Shown: piece after piece, positions 1-7,983 of the stretch
Position numbering within the stretch: position 1 is the stretch's first letter
Layout of the letters: each line of letters begins with the position of its first letter
Assembly (NCBI RefSeq): GCF_900116295.1
Contig: NZ_FPAF01000001.1
Coordinates: forward strand, 1,113,213 to 1,177,212
DNA length: 64,000 nucleotides
Direction of reading: 5' to 3'
From: Bacillus sp. 103mf
Lineage (GTDB): Bacteria > Bacillota > Bacilli > Bacillales > Bacillaceae_G
Translations under genes and position numbers: made by a program
Notes under the pieces: model-generated
What the model was told of the DNA's origin: nothing
Database searches by the model: none
What the model saw: the letters and a program-made list of their open reading frames with translations, nothing else

Positions 1-1683
1 TGGTATTAAGCTTAAACGAAGCTGGCTGCGTTCCTCACTCATTGGAAGTGCAAGATTTACAGGAGCCTTTTCGTTTGGCTCAACCATATATTGTTTCGCT
101 TTATCAGCGCTTGTTAATGAATACGTAATTGCTTCATATAAACCAGCACCTTCTAGGTAGCGACGTACTTTACGACGTTTTGCTTGCGCTACTGTTAATT
201 TACCACGCGTCATTGTTCCAGTTGGTAATGTAACTGGGATATGATCGTATCCGTATAGACGACCTACCTCTTCAACTAAGTCTTCTGCAATTGTAATGTC
301 AGGTCGACGTGCTGGTACGTTTACATGGAATGTTCCTTCTACTTCTGTGAATGGGAACTTCAAGTTTGTAAAAATTGTACCCATTTCACTTGCAGAGATT
401 TCTGTACCTAATACACGATTTACTTTTTCAGTTGTAACTGATACTGTACGTTCTTGTACTTGTAAGTTATCAACTTCTACTACACCTTCAAGCGCTTCGC
501 CACCAGCATATTTTGCCATTAATGCAGCTGCATGTTGAATTGCTTCGAATGTACGTGTTGGATCGATTCCTTTTTCGAAACGTGCACTTGATTCACTGCG
601 AAGACCTAAGTCTTTTGATGCGCGGCGCACCGTTTGACCTTCGAAGTATGCAGACTCGATTAGAACGTTTACTGTATCGTTATCAACTTCAGATTCAGCT
701 CCGCCCATTACACCAGCAACAGCTAATGCTTTTGTGCCGTTTGTAATCGCAAGGTGATGCGCTTGTAATGTACGTTCTTGATCATCTAATGTTTGAATCT
801 TTTCGCCTTCTTTTGCAAGACGAACAACGATTTCTTTTGAACCTAATTTATCGTAGTCAAACGCATGTAATGGTTGACCGTATTCAATTAAAATGTAGTT
901 TGTAATATCAACTACGTTGCTAATCGGGCGAATGCCAGCTGCCATTAGGCGTGTTTGCATCCAGATTGGTGATGGACCAACCTTTACGTTTTTCACCATT
1001 TTTGCAATATATAATGGGTTTTGTTCTGTTGCTTCTACACTTACAGAAATATAATCAGATGTTTTTTCTGCCACTTCTTGTAAGTCTGCTGCTGGAAGTT
1101 TCACTTCACGGCCGTAAATTGCTGCTACTTCATACGCAACACCTAACATGTTTAAGCAGTCAGCACGATTCGGTGTTAAACCTAATTCAAGTACTTCATC
1201 ATGTAAATTTAAGATTTCAAGTGCATCTGCACCAACTTCCACGTCACTTGGGAAAATAAAAATACCTTCTGCATAGTCTTTCGCAACTAATTTGCCGTCA
1301 ACGCCAAGCTCCTGTAAAGAACAAACCATACCGTGAGAAGCCTCACCGCGTAGCTTTGCTTTTTTAATTTTGAAGTTGCCAGGAAGAACAGCACCAACTT
1401 TTGCAACTGGTACTTTTAAACCTTTCGCAATGTTAGGAGCACCGCAAATGATTTGAACTGGCTCTTCTTCGCCGATGTCGATTAGGCATTTGCTTAATTT
1501 ATCAGCTTCTGGATGTTTTTCACATTCTAATACGTGACCAACTACAACACCTTTTACACCTTTATTTAATACTTCAACGCCTTCTACTTCAATACCACTT
1601 TTCGTGATTTTATCTGCTAATTCTTGTGCCGTTACATCTTGAATATCTACATACTCTTGTAACCAACGATATGATACGAACAT
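1..1683 (-). CDS. pheT: Phenylalanyl-tRNA synthetase beta subunit (partial, C-terminus outside window)
   Basis: Beta subunit of the heterotetrameric (alpha2beta2) PheRS that charges tRNA-Phe in the cytoplasm. The first 561 codons are present, read from ATG at 1683 ([13 protein letters not shown]). In order: an EMAP-type tRNA-binding OB fold at about residues 40-150, the B3/B4 editing region at about 210-380 ([18 protein letters not shown]) and the B5 domain around 400-480. The family is about 800 residues long, so roughly 245 C-terminal residues, including the anticodon-binding domain, lie beyond base 1. It follows pheS by 18 bp and must be cotranscribed with it under the Phe T-box upstream of pheS. 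No anomaly seen. Confidence 0.97.
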   Translation of the reverse strand, partial: MFVSYRWLQEYVDIQDVTAQELADKITKSGIEVEGVEVLNKGVKGVVVGHVLECEKHPEADKLSKCLIDIGEEEPVQIICGAPNIAKGLKVPVAKVGAVLPGNFKIKKAKLRGEASHGMVCSLQELGVDGKLVAKDYAEGIFIFPSDVEVGADALEILNLHDEVLELGLTPNRADCLNMLGVAYEVAAIYGREVKLPAADLQEVAEKTSDYISVSVEATEQNPLYIAKMVKNVKVGPSPIWMQTRLMAAGIRPISNVVDITNYILIEYGQPLHAFDYDKLGSKEIVVRLAKEGEKIQTLDDQERTLQAHHLAITNGTKALAVAGVMGGAESEVDNDTVNVLIESAYFEGQTVRRASKDLGLRSESSARFEKGIDPTRTFEAIQHAAALMAKYAGGEALEGVVEVDNLQVQERTVSVTTEKVNRVLGTEISASEMGTIFTNLKFPFTEVEGTFHVNVPARRPDITIAEDLVEEVGRLYGYDHIPVTLPTGTMTRGKLTVAQAKRRKVRRYLEGAGLYEAITYSLTSADKAKQYMVEPNEKAPVNLALPMSEERSQLRLSLIP

Positions 1684-1701
1684 ATTTATCCTCTCCTTCC
1701 C

Positions 1702-2736
1702 TTACGCTCGTTTGAATTGTTGTAAGAAACGTACATCATTTGTATAGAAATGACGAATGTCATCAACGCCGTATTTTAACATTGCGATACGCTCTGCACC
1801 CATACCGAATGCGAAACCTTGATATTCTTTTGAATCATAGCCTGCCATTTCAAGTACGTTCGGATGAACCATACCAGCACCTAAAATTTCAATCCAGCCA
1901 GTTCCTTTACATGTGCCGCAACCATTTCCGTGACACATCATACAAGAAATATCCATCTCAACAGATGGTTCTGTGAATGGGAAGAAACTTGGACGAAGAC
2001 GGATTTCACGATCTTCACCAAACATCTTTTTCACAAATACTTGCAGTGTACCTTTTAAGTCACTCATACGAATGTTTTTATCAATTACAAGACCTTCAAT
2101 TTGCATGAACTGATGCGAATGCGTTGCATCGTCATCATCACGGCGATACACTTTACCAGGGCAAATAATTTTAATCGGGCCTTTTTCTTTATTATTTTCC
2201 ATTGTTCTTGCTTGCACAGAAGATGTATGTGTACGTAGTAATGTTTCTTCTGTAATGTAGAAAGTGTCTTGCATATCACGCGCTGGGTGATCTTTCGGTA
2301 AGTTTAATGCTTCGAAGTTATAGTAGTCTTTCTCTACTTCTGTTCCTTCTGCAACTTCATATCCCATACCGATAAACACATCTTCAATCTGTTCAACAAC
2401 CGCTGTTAACGGATGGTGACAACCTGTTTCTACAGGGCGACCTGGTAATGTAACATCAATAGTTTCAGATGCTAACTTCGCTTCAATTACTGCTTTTTCT
2501 AAGTGGTTAATTTTGTCTTCTAGGCGCGTTTGAATTGCCGCGCGTACTTCATTTACTAACGCTCCCATACGTGGACGCTCTTCTGGAGATAATTTCCCCA
2601 TGCCGCGTAATACTTCTGTAATTGGGCCTTTTTTTCCTAAATACGCAACGCGTACATCGTTTAAGCCTTTTAGCTCTTTCGCTTCTTCAATCAGCTCTAA
2701 AGCTTCTTGCTTTAGCTCTTTTAAACGTGCTTCCAT
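1702..2736 (-). CDS. pheS: Phenylalanyl-tRNA synthetase alpha subunit
   Basis: Catalytic alpha subunit of PheRS, 344 residues, the normal family length. An N-terminal coiled coil (about 1-85) is followed by the class II catalytic core: the THTSSVQAR and [10 protein letters not shown] segments of the active site, and motif 3 as [11 protein letters not shown] near the C-terminus. A Cys-rich stretch, [12 protein letters not shown], lies before the last core strands; this loop is usual in Bacillus PheS. The ATG at 2736 is preceded by AGGAGGG. It is first in a pheS-pheT operon, and expression should depend on antitermination at the T-box directly upstream. Confidence 0.98.
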   Translation of the reverse strand: MEARLKELKQEALELIEEAKELKGLNDVRVAYLGKKGPITEVLRGMGKLSPEERPRMGALVNEVRAAIQTRLEDKINHLEKAVIEAKLASETIDVTLPGRPVETGCHHPLTAVVEQIEDVFIGMGYEVAEGTEVEKDYYNFEALNLPKDHPARDMQDTFYITEETLLRTHTSSVQARTMENNKEKGPIKIICPGKVYRRDDDDATHSHQFMQIEGLVIDKNIRMSDLKGTLQVFVKKMFGEDREIRLRPSFFPFTEPSVEMDISCMMCHGNGCGTCKGTGWIEILGAGMVHPNVLEMAGYDSKEYQGFAFGMGAERIAMLKYGVDDIRHFYTNDVRFLQQFKRA

Positions 2737-2756
2737 TTGGAACCCTCCTAATGTTA

Positions 2757-3005
2757 AAAATAAAAAAACCTCGCTCCCTAAAAAGGGACGAGGTAAATTC
2801 GCGGTACCACCCTAAATTGACAGAACGAGTCTGCCCACTTAATTCGTTATAACGGCTTGTTAGACCGGAACGCCTTTACATTTACATGGTCCTGGCGTCA
2901 ACTCCAGAGGTGAATTCACTTCCGTCTACCATAAGAATGCTTTCAGTCCATGACATTCTCTCCCTAAATGGCGATTTTGCAAGCTACTCTTCTCTATCAT
3001 CGTTT
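2757..3005 (-). promoter_or_regulatory. T-box leader (tRNA-Phe responsive) with terminator, upstream of pheST
   Basis: On the minus strand the T-box core AGGGTGGTACCGCG lies at 2800-2813. It is followed by a terminator hairpin (arms about 2768-2795, CCTCGTCCC and GGGAGCGAGG) and a run of seven T. The TGGT of the core would pair with the ACCA end of uncharged tRNA-Phe. A Phe codon, TTC at 2912-2914, directly precedes ACCTCTG; the thrS leader in this window has its Thr codon before the same ACCTCTG, so TTC is probably the specifier. The boundaries of Stem I are estimated. Confidence 0.93.
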
Positions 3006-3008
3006 TTT

Positions 3009-3037
3009 AAACTATTTCACTTTTATTGGATGTTCAA
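3009..3037 (-). promoter_or_regulatory. Candidate sigma-A promoter for pheST
   Basis: On the minus strand, TTGAAC (3032-3037) and TAGTTT (3009-3014) are separated by 17 bp and would start transcription at about 3002, just where the T-box leader begins. The -35 box is good and the -10 box poor. The -35 lies in the right arm (as read on this strand) of the dyad element at 3030-3157, so that element may supply part of the promoter. This rests on inspection only. Confidence 0.35.
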
Positions 3038-3157
3038 AACGTCCGGTAAAGATAGCTCTCGTATTTCTTCGTTACGTCGCCACTCTTGTACTCATGTAGC
3101 CCCGCTACACTCCGTGCCTCGAACTATTCGGCTCTCTTTATCCTCTTTTTTGAACAC
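3030..3157. repeat. 128-bp imperfect dyad element between ysgA and the pheS T-box
   Basis: The ends are inverted copies, TGTTCAAAA at 3031 and TTTTGAACA ending at 3156. Inside, the inverted symmetry continues (GGTAAAGATAGC against GGATAAAGAGAGC on the other strand). The core holds a small perfect hairpin, GTAGC-GGG-GCTAC. There is no ORF with coding character. It looks like a small non-autonomous mobile or structured RNA element. I have an impression that similar sequences recur in Bacillus genomes, but only one copy is in this window. Confidence 0.6.
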
Positions 3158-3184
3158 GTACTTCCACCTATTATAAGAAGTTTT

Positions 3185-3949
3185 TTAGCGATTCGCAACC
3201 GGAGTTTGTAAATAATACGTTAAAATGCCTGCTGCAACCGCAACATTTAATGATTCTGCTCCTCCGTAAATCGGAATGTATAAGTTTTGATTACATTTCG
3301 CAAGAAGCTCTTGGCGAACGCCATTTCCTTCGTTACCTACAATTAATGCAAAACTTCCCGTCGGTGCTACTTCACCGTATGGAACCCCGTTTTCAAGAGC
3401 TGTTCCGTATACAGGAACGTTCTTTTCTGTTAACTCGTCTACCCATTCTTCTAAGTTTCCTTTTACAATCGGTAAATGGAATACAGACCCTTGTGTAGAA
3501 CGTAATACTTTACTGTTATATACATCGACGCATCCTTCTCCAAGAACAATCGCATCAAGTCCAGCTGCATCTGCTGTACGAATGATTGTTCCTAAGTTAC
3601 CTGGGTCCTGCAGGCCGTCTAATAGTAGAAACTTTCCATCTGTAAGAGCGATTTCTTTCTCATGTTTCTCACAAACCGCAAATACACCTTGCGTCGTTTC
3701 TGTTTCACGTAACAATTTTACAACCGCTTCAGACACAATATACATTTCCACATCAGCAACCACCCAATCTTTCGGAAGGTCTGTCTGCTCTGAGACGATC
3801 AGTTCTGTTGCAACTCCTGCTTTTAAAGCTTCCTCTACTAAATGGAATCCTTCTACAAAAAATAACCCTTTTTTATCGCGCTCTTTTTTCGTTTGCAGCT
3901 TCTTCCACTGCTTCACACGCGGATTTTGTACTGAATCAATGTTTTTCAT
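3185..3949 (-). CDS. ysgA: TrmH/SpoU-family RNA 2'-O-ribose methyltransferase
   Basis: Predicted SAM-dependent methyltransferase of the SPOUT class, acting on rRNA or tRNA 2'-OH groups; the target is not established from sequence. About 254 residues. An N-terminal substrate-binding domain (SVQNPRVKQWKKL, FFVEGFHLVEEAL) is followed by a trefoil-knot domain with the three SpoU motifs: LQDPGNLGTIIRTADAAG (motif 1), FALIVGNEGNG (motif 2) and IPIYGGAESLNVAVAAG (motif 3). The second in-frame ATG (3949) is preferred because AGAGAGGGA then sits 9 bp upstream; the first ATG (3958) abuts it. Next to sspI and pheS, as in B. subtilis. Confidence 0.9.
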   Translation of the reverse strand: MKNIDSVQNPRVKQWKKLQTKKERDKKGLFFVEGFHLVEEALKAGVATELIVSEQTDLPKDWVVADVEMYIVSEAVVKLLRETETTQGVFAVCEKHEKEIALTDGKFLLLDGLQDPGNLGTIIRTADAAGLDAIVLGEGCVDVYNSKVLRSTQGSVFHLPIVKGNLEEWVDELTEKNVPVYGTALENGVPYGEVAPTGSFALIVGNEGNGVRQELLAKCNQNLYIPIYGGAESLNVAVAAGILTYYLQTPVANR

Positions 3950-4063
3950 TCTATGCATTCCCTCTCTTCTTGTCTTCTCATTATAGCCTATTTTTCATAC
4001 ATATTTACATAAAAAAGAACAAAAACTAACCTCAGTTTCCATTCCTAAAAAGAGGTGAACATG

Positions 4064-4273
4064 ATGAACTTTAATTTACGCGGTGCTGTATTGGCAAACG
4101 TATCAGGAAACACGCAAGACCAATTACAAGAAACAATTGTCGATGCAATTCAAAGCGGAGAAGAAAAAATGCTTCCAGGCCTTGGCGTTTTATTTGAAGT
4201 CATTTGGAAAAATGCTGATGAAAATGAAAAACATGAGATGTTAGCTACATTGGAGCAAGGATTAAAGAAATAA
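4064..4273 (+). CDS. sspI: Small acid-soluble spore protein SspI
   Basis: A 69-residue minor SASP of the SspI family, made in the forespore. The sequence [16 protein letters not shown] through [21 protein letters not shown] to TLEQGLKK matches the family along its whole length. The start is the second of two adjacent ATGs, 6 bp after AGAGGTGA. It is transcribed divergently from ysgA. The forespore sigma-G controls the family. A weak sigma-G-like -10, CATTATA at 3979, is present, but I could not pair it with a convincing -35. A terminator follows at once, so the gene is monocistronic. Confidence 0.95.
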   Translation: MNFNLRGAVLANVSGNTQDQLQETIVDAIQSGEEKMLPGLGVLFEVIWKNADENEKHEMLATLEQGLKK

Positions 4274-4280
4274 GCAACAG

Positions 4281-4318
4281 AAAGTCACCTTAGCATGAGA
4301 AAGCTAGGGTGACTTTTC
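4281..4318 (+). terminator. Terminator of sspI
   Basis: Inverted repeat AAAGTCACCT ... AGGGTGACTTTT with an extra internal pairing (TTAGC/GCTAG), ending in a T run, just after the sspI stop codon. Confidence 0.85.
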
Positions 4319-4465
4319 TGTTATAAAAAAGATATCAAACTTCTCTTCTCTTAAATATTTCTACTTTACTAACACAAGATGATGAAGTAAAATGTTCAAA
4401 ATATACTTATGTCTATCTATTCGTTTCCATCATACACATCAATGAATAAAAGGAGTGAATGTTTT

Positions 4466-5038
4466 ATGCGCCGTGTCACACTTGAACAAATTTTCAAACA
4501 TCCTATTACACAAAAATATATAAACCGTTCTGGAATGGTTCACGCAATTGCTGTTGCTTACCATGCGTTTCACTTAGCAAAAAAATATCACGTTTCAGTC
4601 GATGCAGCAACAAAAGCTGGTTTTCTTCATGATGTAGGACATTACACATGGTATCGTAATGGGGAATGGGACTATGAATTGTATAAAAAGAATGATATAC
4701 ACGCTATTAAAGGAGCAGAAAGAGCTCATAAATTATTAATCCGATTAGGAGAACACCCAAAACAAGCAAAGGAAATTTCCGTTGCCATTCTCTTACACAC
4801 TGATTCTTTTCTACTAGAACAAACACTTGAGAGAACACCTCTCCAAAATATTATTAAATGGGCAGACGAAGCAGATGAAGAACCGAGCGGGGCACATCAC
4901 TACCGAACAATCTCTTATGAAAAAGCACTACAAGCAATCAAGCGATTAGATCAGATGGTAGATCATGAATTACAAGTCCCACAATCGACATCCTGTGCTC
5001 ATCTTTCTCCCAATGAAAGAACAGAGCAAATTTGTTGA
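4466..5038 (+). CDS. HD-domain hydrolase
   Basis: A 190-residue cytoplasmic protein of the HD metal-dependent phosphohydrolase superfamily. Visible ligands are His in MVHAIAVAYHAFHLA and the diagnostic GFLHDVGHYTW (HD pair), then a later ILLHTDS and the KWADEADEEP Asp typical of the fold's last metal ligand. The substrate cannot be deduced; relatives act on nucleotides or phosphomonoesters. ATG at 4466 is chosen because AAAGGAGTG precedes it by 8 bp; an upstream in-frame ATG at 4409 has no ribosome binding site. Monocistronic, with its own terminator. Confidence 0.85.
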   Translation: MRRVTLEQIFKHPITQKYINRSGMVHAIAVAYHAFHLAKKYHVSVDAATKAGFLHDVGHYTWYRNGEWDYELYKKNDIHAIKGAERAHKLLIRLGEHPKQAKEISVAILLHTDSFLLEQTLERTPLQNIIKWADEADEEPSGAHHYRTISYEKALQAIKRLDQMVDHELQVPQSTSCAHLSPNERTEQIC

Positions 5039-5050
5039 TCCATAACAGGA

Positions 5051-5087
5051 AAAAAATCACCTTAGTAAATGCTAAGGTGATTTTTAC
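5051..5087 (+). terminator. Terminator of the HD-domain gene
   Basis: AAATCACCTTAG ... CTAAGGTGATTTTT: a 12-bp stem with a short loop, then T residues. Confidence 0.85.
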
Positions 5088-5119
5088 TTTGATTAGAAAA
5101 TTTCTAACTATTATGTAAT

Positions 5120-5276
5120 ATAAAGTGAAACTTTAATCAGTGGGGGTTTTCTTCATCCCCCACTGATTATTAGTTGAACCAATCGGGCTTTTACGGGCAG
5201 TTTTTCTCCCACCTAACTTCCTTGCTTTCGCCGAATTTTGAGGTGGGAGTATTACTGCCCGTTAATGCGGGATAAA
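5120..5276 (+). repeat. bcr1-type repeat, complete copy 1 (157 bp)
   Basis: Starts ATAAAGTGAAAC and ends GCGGGATAAA, so the pentamer ATAAA (TTTAT on the other strand) flanks it on both sides. Inside: a hairpin ATCAGTGGGGG/CCCCCACTGAT, the conserved AACCAATCGGGCTTTTACGG, and a second hairpin CTCCCACCT/AGGTGGGAG. Length, ends and target duplication equal those of the copies at 21745 and 32323. I name it bcr1 from memory of the B. cereus group element; the family relation itself is seen in this window. Confidence 0.88.
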
Positions 5277-5340
5277 GTTATGGTACATTTTATCCAAATA
5301 TGTATAATTTTATATATAAACAATAGAGAGGATTCGATAT

Positions 5341-6056
5341 ATGCAACATTCTGTACAACTTACATATGATCAAAATCATTCTTTATCATGGGGAAAATTT
5401 GTTGGTTCTGTTTTATTTGCTTTTTTTGGGGCACAGATCATAAGCGGTTTATTTATAGGTCTTCCGTTTATGATTTACACTGCAAGCCTTTCCGACAAAA
5501 AACAATCGCCCTATACAGCTCACTTGGAAATACTGGAGGTACTTTATTACAACTGCTCATTTTATTATTGTTTATTTTTAAATACGAACCTATAAAGAAA
5601 CTATTATTACCTGTTTTAAATTTTCAAGCACTCCAAAAAGTTCGTACATATATATACTTATTTCTTTTCTTCGGACTTAGTATTGCTATTCATATATTTA
5701 TAATTTCTAAGCTATTTCCTCATGCAACGCAAGAACAAGATTTAGCTTTAAACTTAGAAAATTTAAACCAATATAAAATTCTATTAATTTTAGGAAGTGC
5801 GATTTTCATCCCCATTTTTGAAGAGCTAATTTTCCGCGGAATCATTCTTCAATTTTTCCAGCAACGTTTTCCATTTTGGATAGCAGCAATTGGCTCAAGC
5901 TTCATCTTCGGAATCGCCCATATATACTCTCTAGGTGTTATGGTTGGTGCTTTTATGATGGGAATGTTTATGGCCGTATTATGTAAAAAAACGAATTCTA
6001 TTATTCCAGCTATGTTATTTCATATGATGAATAATACGCTTGCGTTTTTATCTTAA
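5341..6056 (+). pseudogene. CPBP (CAAX/Abi) family membrane protease, -1 frameshift
   Basis: The reading frame from ATG at 5341 (behind GAGAGGA) encodes a hydrophobic N-terminus ending IYTASLSDKK. It then passes into the -1 frame at an A6 run (5497-5502) and continues TIALYSSLGNTGGTLL to the stop at 6056. Joined, the protein has about 239 residues with several TM helices. It carries the CPBP motifs EELIFRG (EExxxR), FGIAH (FxxxH) and FHMMNN (HxxxN), so the downstream frame is under protein-level conservation. Either one A has been lost (pseudogene or sequencing error) or the site is slippery. Family members are intramembrane proteases. A degraded repeat-like hairpin may lie at 6214-6255. Confidence 0.8.
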
Positions 6057-6104
6057 AAACTGAATAAACCAGTTATTACTATTAAAAAGGAACATAACTT
6101 TGCA

Positions 6105-6143
6105 AACACGCCATTATAGTCGTATAATGGCGTGTCAATTTTT
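6105..6143. terminator. Terminator after the CPBP gene
   Basis: ACACGCCATTATA ... TATAATGGCGTGT: a 13-bp stem with a 5-nt loop and a T-rich tail. It lies between convergent genes. Confidence 0.85.
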
Positions 6144-6282
6144 ATCTGATTATTACCTCAAACGTTTCCTCATCTAAAAGAGCTTTTGGAACAGTCTATT
6201 TCACTTTCATATGTTGAATTATTCAGTAGGATGTACATGGACTCTACTGATTATTAATAGCATTCACGGTGATACATCACTA

Positions 6283-7563
6283 CTATTTTCTTTTATTAAT
6301 CATCATCTCTAGCATAATCTTATCCATATTCGATGAACCTTCATTTCCTAATCGGCAAAAATTCTCAATTGTTTTATCAACATCTGCTTCGATAAATCCA
6401 TCTGTAGCAGAGATACACATTCCTTGTGAGGCTAACAGTGCAGATTGTACAGCTGCGCTTGAACAAGTTGCTACTTTCATCGCACATCCTGCCTTTGCTC
6501 CGTCACAAATCATCCCTGTCACATTTCCAAGTGTATTTTGGATTGCATACTTTATCTTTTCAATATCTCCGCCTAATAAATACGTAATAGCAGCCGATGC
6601 ACTTGCACCAGCAACTGTTACACCGCAAAGTGCAGACAAACGTCCAAACTTACTTTTAATGTAAATCGCTAATAAATGACTTAATGTAACAGCACGAATT
6701 AGCTCTTCTTCCGAAGCATTTAATTTCTCACCTGCAGCTACTACAGGCATCGTTACGGCAATCCCTTGATTACCACTTCCTGAGTTAGCCATTACTGGCA
6801 TTGTCGAACCGGCCATACGTGCATCTGAACCAGCAGCTGCTAATGCCATCGCATGAGTTGTTAAATCATCTGATAGAATTCCTTTCAATACATTTGCCTT
6901 TAATGTTTTTCCAACTTGTAAGCCATATTCATTCGACAAACCATCTAGTGCCACATTACGATTCAGTTCAATACTCTTTTTTACAAGTGCCAATTCCTTT
7001 ACATCTACAGTCGTAACAAATTCATATATTTCTGGAATCGTTAGTTCATCACGTTCTTCTTCAGAAGTGGCAAAGTGTGTATTTCCACATCCATTCTTAT
7101 AAACAAGCTCCCCATTCACTTCTACTAATGCGATAAATGTGTGATTATCATGAATAATAACCCTTGCATATCCCTCGTCTGTCGTAAATTTCACTTCAAT
7201 GTATAGCTTTTTAGACGTATCTGCTAATTCTACAGACACTTTCCCCGCTTCTACTAAAGAGATTGCTTGTTCTTCATCTTCTTCTGAGATTCCGGCTAAC
7301 ACTTCTAAATCTTTTTTGCTGTCTCCTGCTAACACCCCTAAAGCAGCAACAAAGTCAATTCCAGTAGCCTTCATTCCTGGTATACCAACCGCCATTGCAT
7401 TTTTAATAACATTTGTACTTGCAAGTACTTCAATTGACTGTATGTCGCCCTTCATATAATCTCTTGCAGTAGCTGCGGCTAACGCAATCGACACTGGTTC
7501 TGTACACCCTAAAGCAACGACTAATTCTTTCTCTAACACACGTAACATACTATTCTTGTTCAC
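6283..7563 (-). CDS. UPF0597/CyuA-type L-cysteine desulfidase or L-serine dehydratase-like protein
   Basis: A 426-residue cytoplasmic protein of the UPF0597 family. Its E. coli member CyuA (YhaM) is an Fe-S-dependent L-cysteine desulfidase, and the fold is that of the serine dehydratase alpha subunit. The N-terminal LGCTEPVSIALAAA (Cys20) and the C-terminal CDGAKAGC (Cys353, Cys360) plus Cys367 are the likely cluster ligands. A Gly-rich segment, MANSGSGNQGI, sits mid-protein. Starts at GTG, 6 bp after AGGGGGA. Monocistronic. A perfect cre match 206 bp upstream suggests carbon catabolite control by CcpA. Substrate (Cys or Ser) is not resolved. Confidence 0.85.
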   Translation of the reverse strand: MNKNSMLRVLEKELVVALGCTEPVSIALAAATARDYMKGDIQSIEVLASTNVIKNAMAVGIPGMKATGIDFVAALGVLAGDSKKDLEVLAGISEEDEEQAISLVEAGKVSVELADTSKKLYIEVKFTTDEGYARVIIHDNHTFIALVEVNGELVYKNGCGNTHFATSEEERDELTIPEIYEFVTTVDVKELALVKKSIELNRNVALDGLSNEYGLQVGKTLKANVLKGILSDDLTTHAMALAAAGSDARMAGSTMPVMANSGSGNQGIAVTMPVVAAGEKLNASEEELIRAVTLSHLLAIYIKSKFGRLSALCGVTVAGASASAAITYLLGGDIEKIKYAIQNTLGNVTGMICDGAKAGCAMKVATCSSAAVQSALLASQGMCISATDGFIEADVDKTIENFCRLGNEGSSNMDKIMLEMMINKRK

Positions 7564-7768
7564 AAATTGTCCCCCTGTCTTTCAACTACCCATCATGTGA
7601 AATGATGAACAAGTTTTCGCAAAAATTTAATTGTTTTCATCTACCTTCGAAAAAAATGTGACGAACGGATAGTATTGTTGTAATAATGTTTCATTCTTCA
7701 TTACTCCTATACCGCCTGTATTACATTGCGATGATAATTTATTATCGTAATTTAATAGTATTACAATA

Positions 7769-7782
7769 TGTAAGCGATTACA
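7769..7782. promoter_or_regulatory. Candidate cre (CcpA) site upstream of the cyuA-like gene
   Basis: TGTAAGCGATTACA fits the cre consensus TGWAANCGNTNWCA at every position and is near-palindromic. It lies in the roughly 400-bp gap upstream of the cyuA-like gene. No other gene starts nearby. Confidence 0.6.
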
Positions 7783-7853
7783 AAGAATTTTTGAACCCCT
7801 TTAACATTTTTTTCTATCCCTAGATATTTGCATTGCAAGCAAACCTTTAAGGA

Positions 7854-7922
7854 ATAGGTGTTCTATTCTTCGTGTTAGTGGGCGGAATATGCGCATTCAA
7901 CTATGGCAGAAAAAGAAAGTAA
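7854..7922 (+). pseudogene. Possible relic: C-terminal stub of a small membrane protein
   Basis: 22 codons read IGVLFFVLVGGICAFNYGRK plus two more basic residues, then TAA: a hydrophobic helix with a positively charged tail, typical of the end of a membrane protein. An in-frame stop (TAA at 7848) directly precedes it and no start codon or ribosome site exists. It could be a decayed gene end or chance. It shares the 7564-7966 gap with the cre site. Confidence 0.3.
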
Positions 7923-7950
7923 ACAGTATCATTCATTTAAAGCCGTTCAC

Positions 7951-7983
7951 ATAAAAAAAGCAGAGATCATCTCTCTGCTTTTC
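7951..7983 (-). terminator. Terminator overlapping the stop codon of the efflux gene
   Basis: On the minus strand GCAGAGA-GATGA-TCTCTGC is followed by seven T. The TGA stop codon of the MFS gene (7967-7969) lies in the loop. Confidence 0.8.

Noticed and set aside
3030-3157. Part of the T-box Stem I
   Set aside because: The T-box specifier, core and terminator fit within 2757-3005, and the dyad has its own closed inverted ends.
5490-5510. Classical A-AAA-AAC programmed -1 frameshift heptamer in the CPBP gene
   Set aside because: The letters are present, but the zero frame reads AAA-AAA-CAA, not AAA-AAC, so the heptamer is out of phase; a one-base loss is simpler.
6214-6255. Further bcr1 copy near TCAGTAGG ... 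CTACTGATTATTA
   Set aside because: Resembles the 5' hairpin of copy 1 but too diverged; a plain hairpin is equally likely.
7854-7922. Functional small membrane protein gene
   Set aside because: No start codon or ribosome site, and an in-frame stop directly precedes; kept only as a possible relic.
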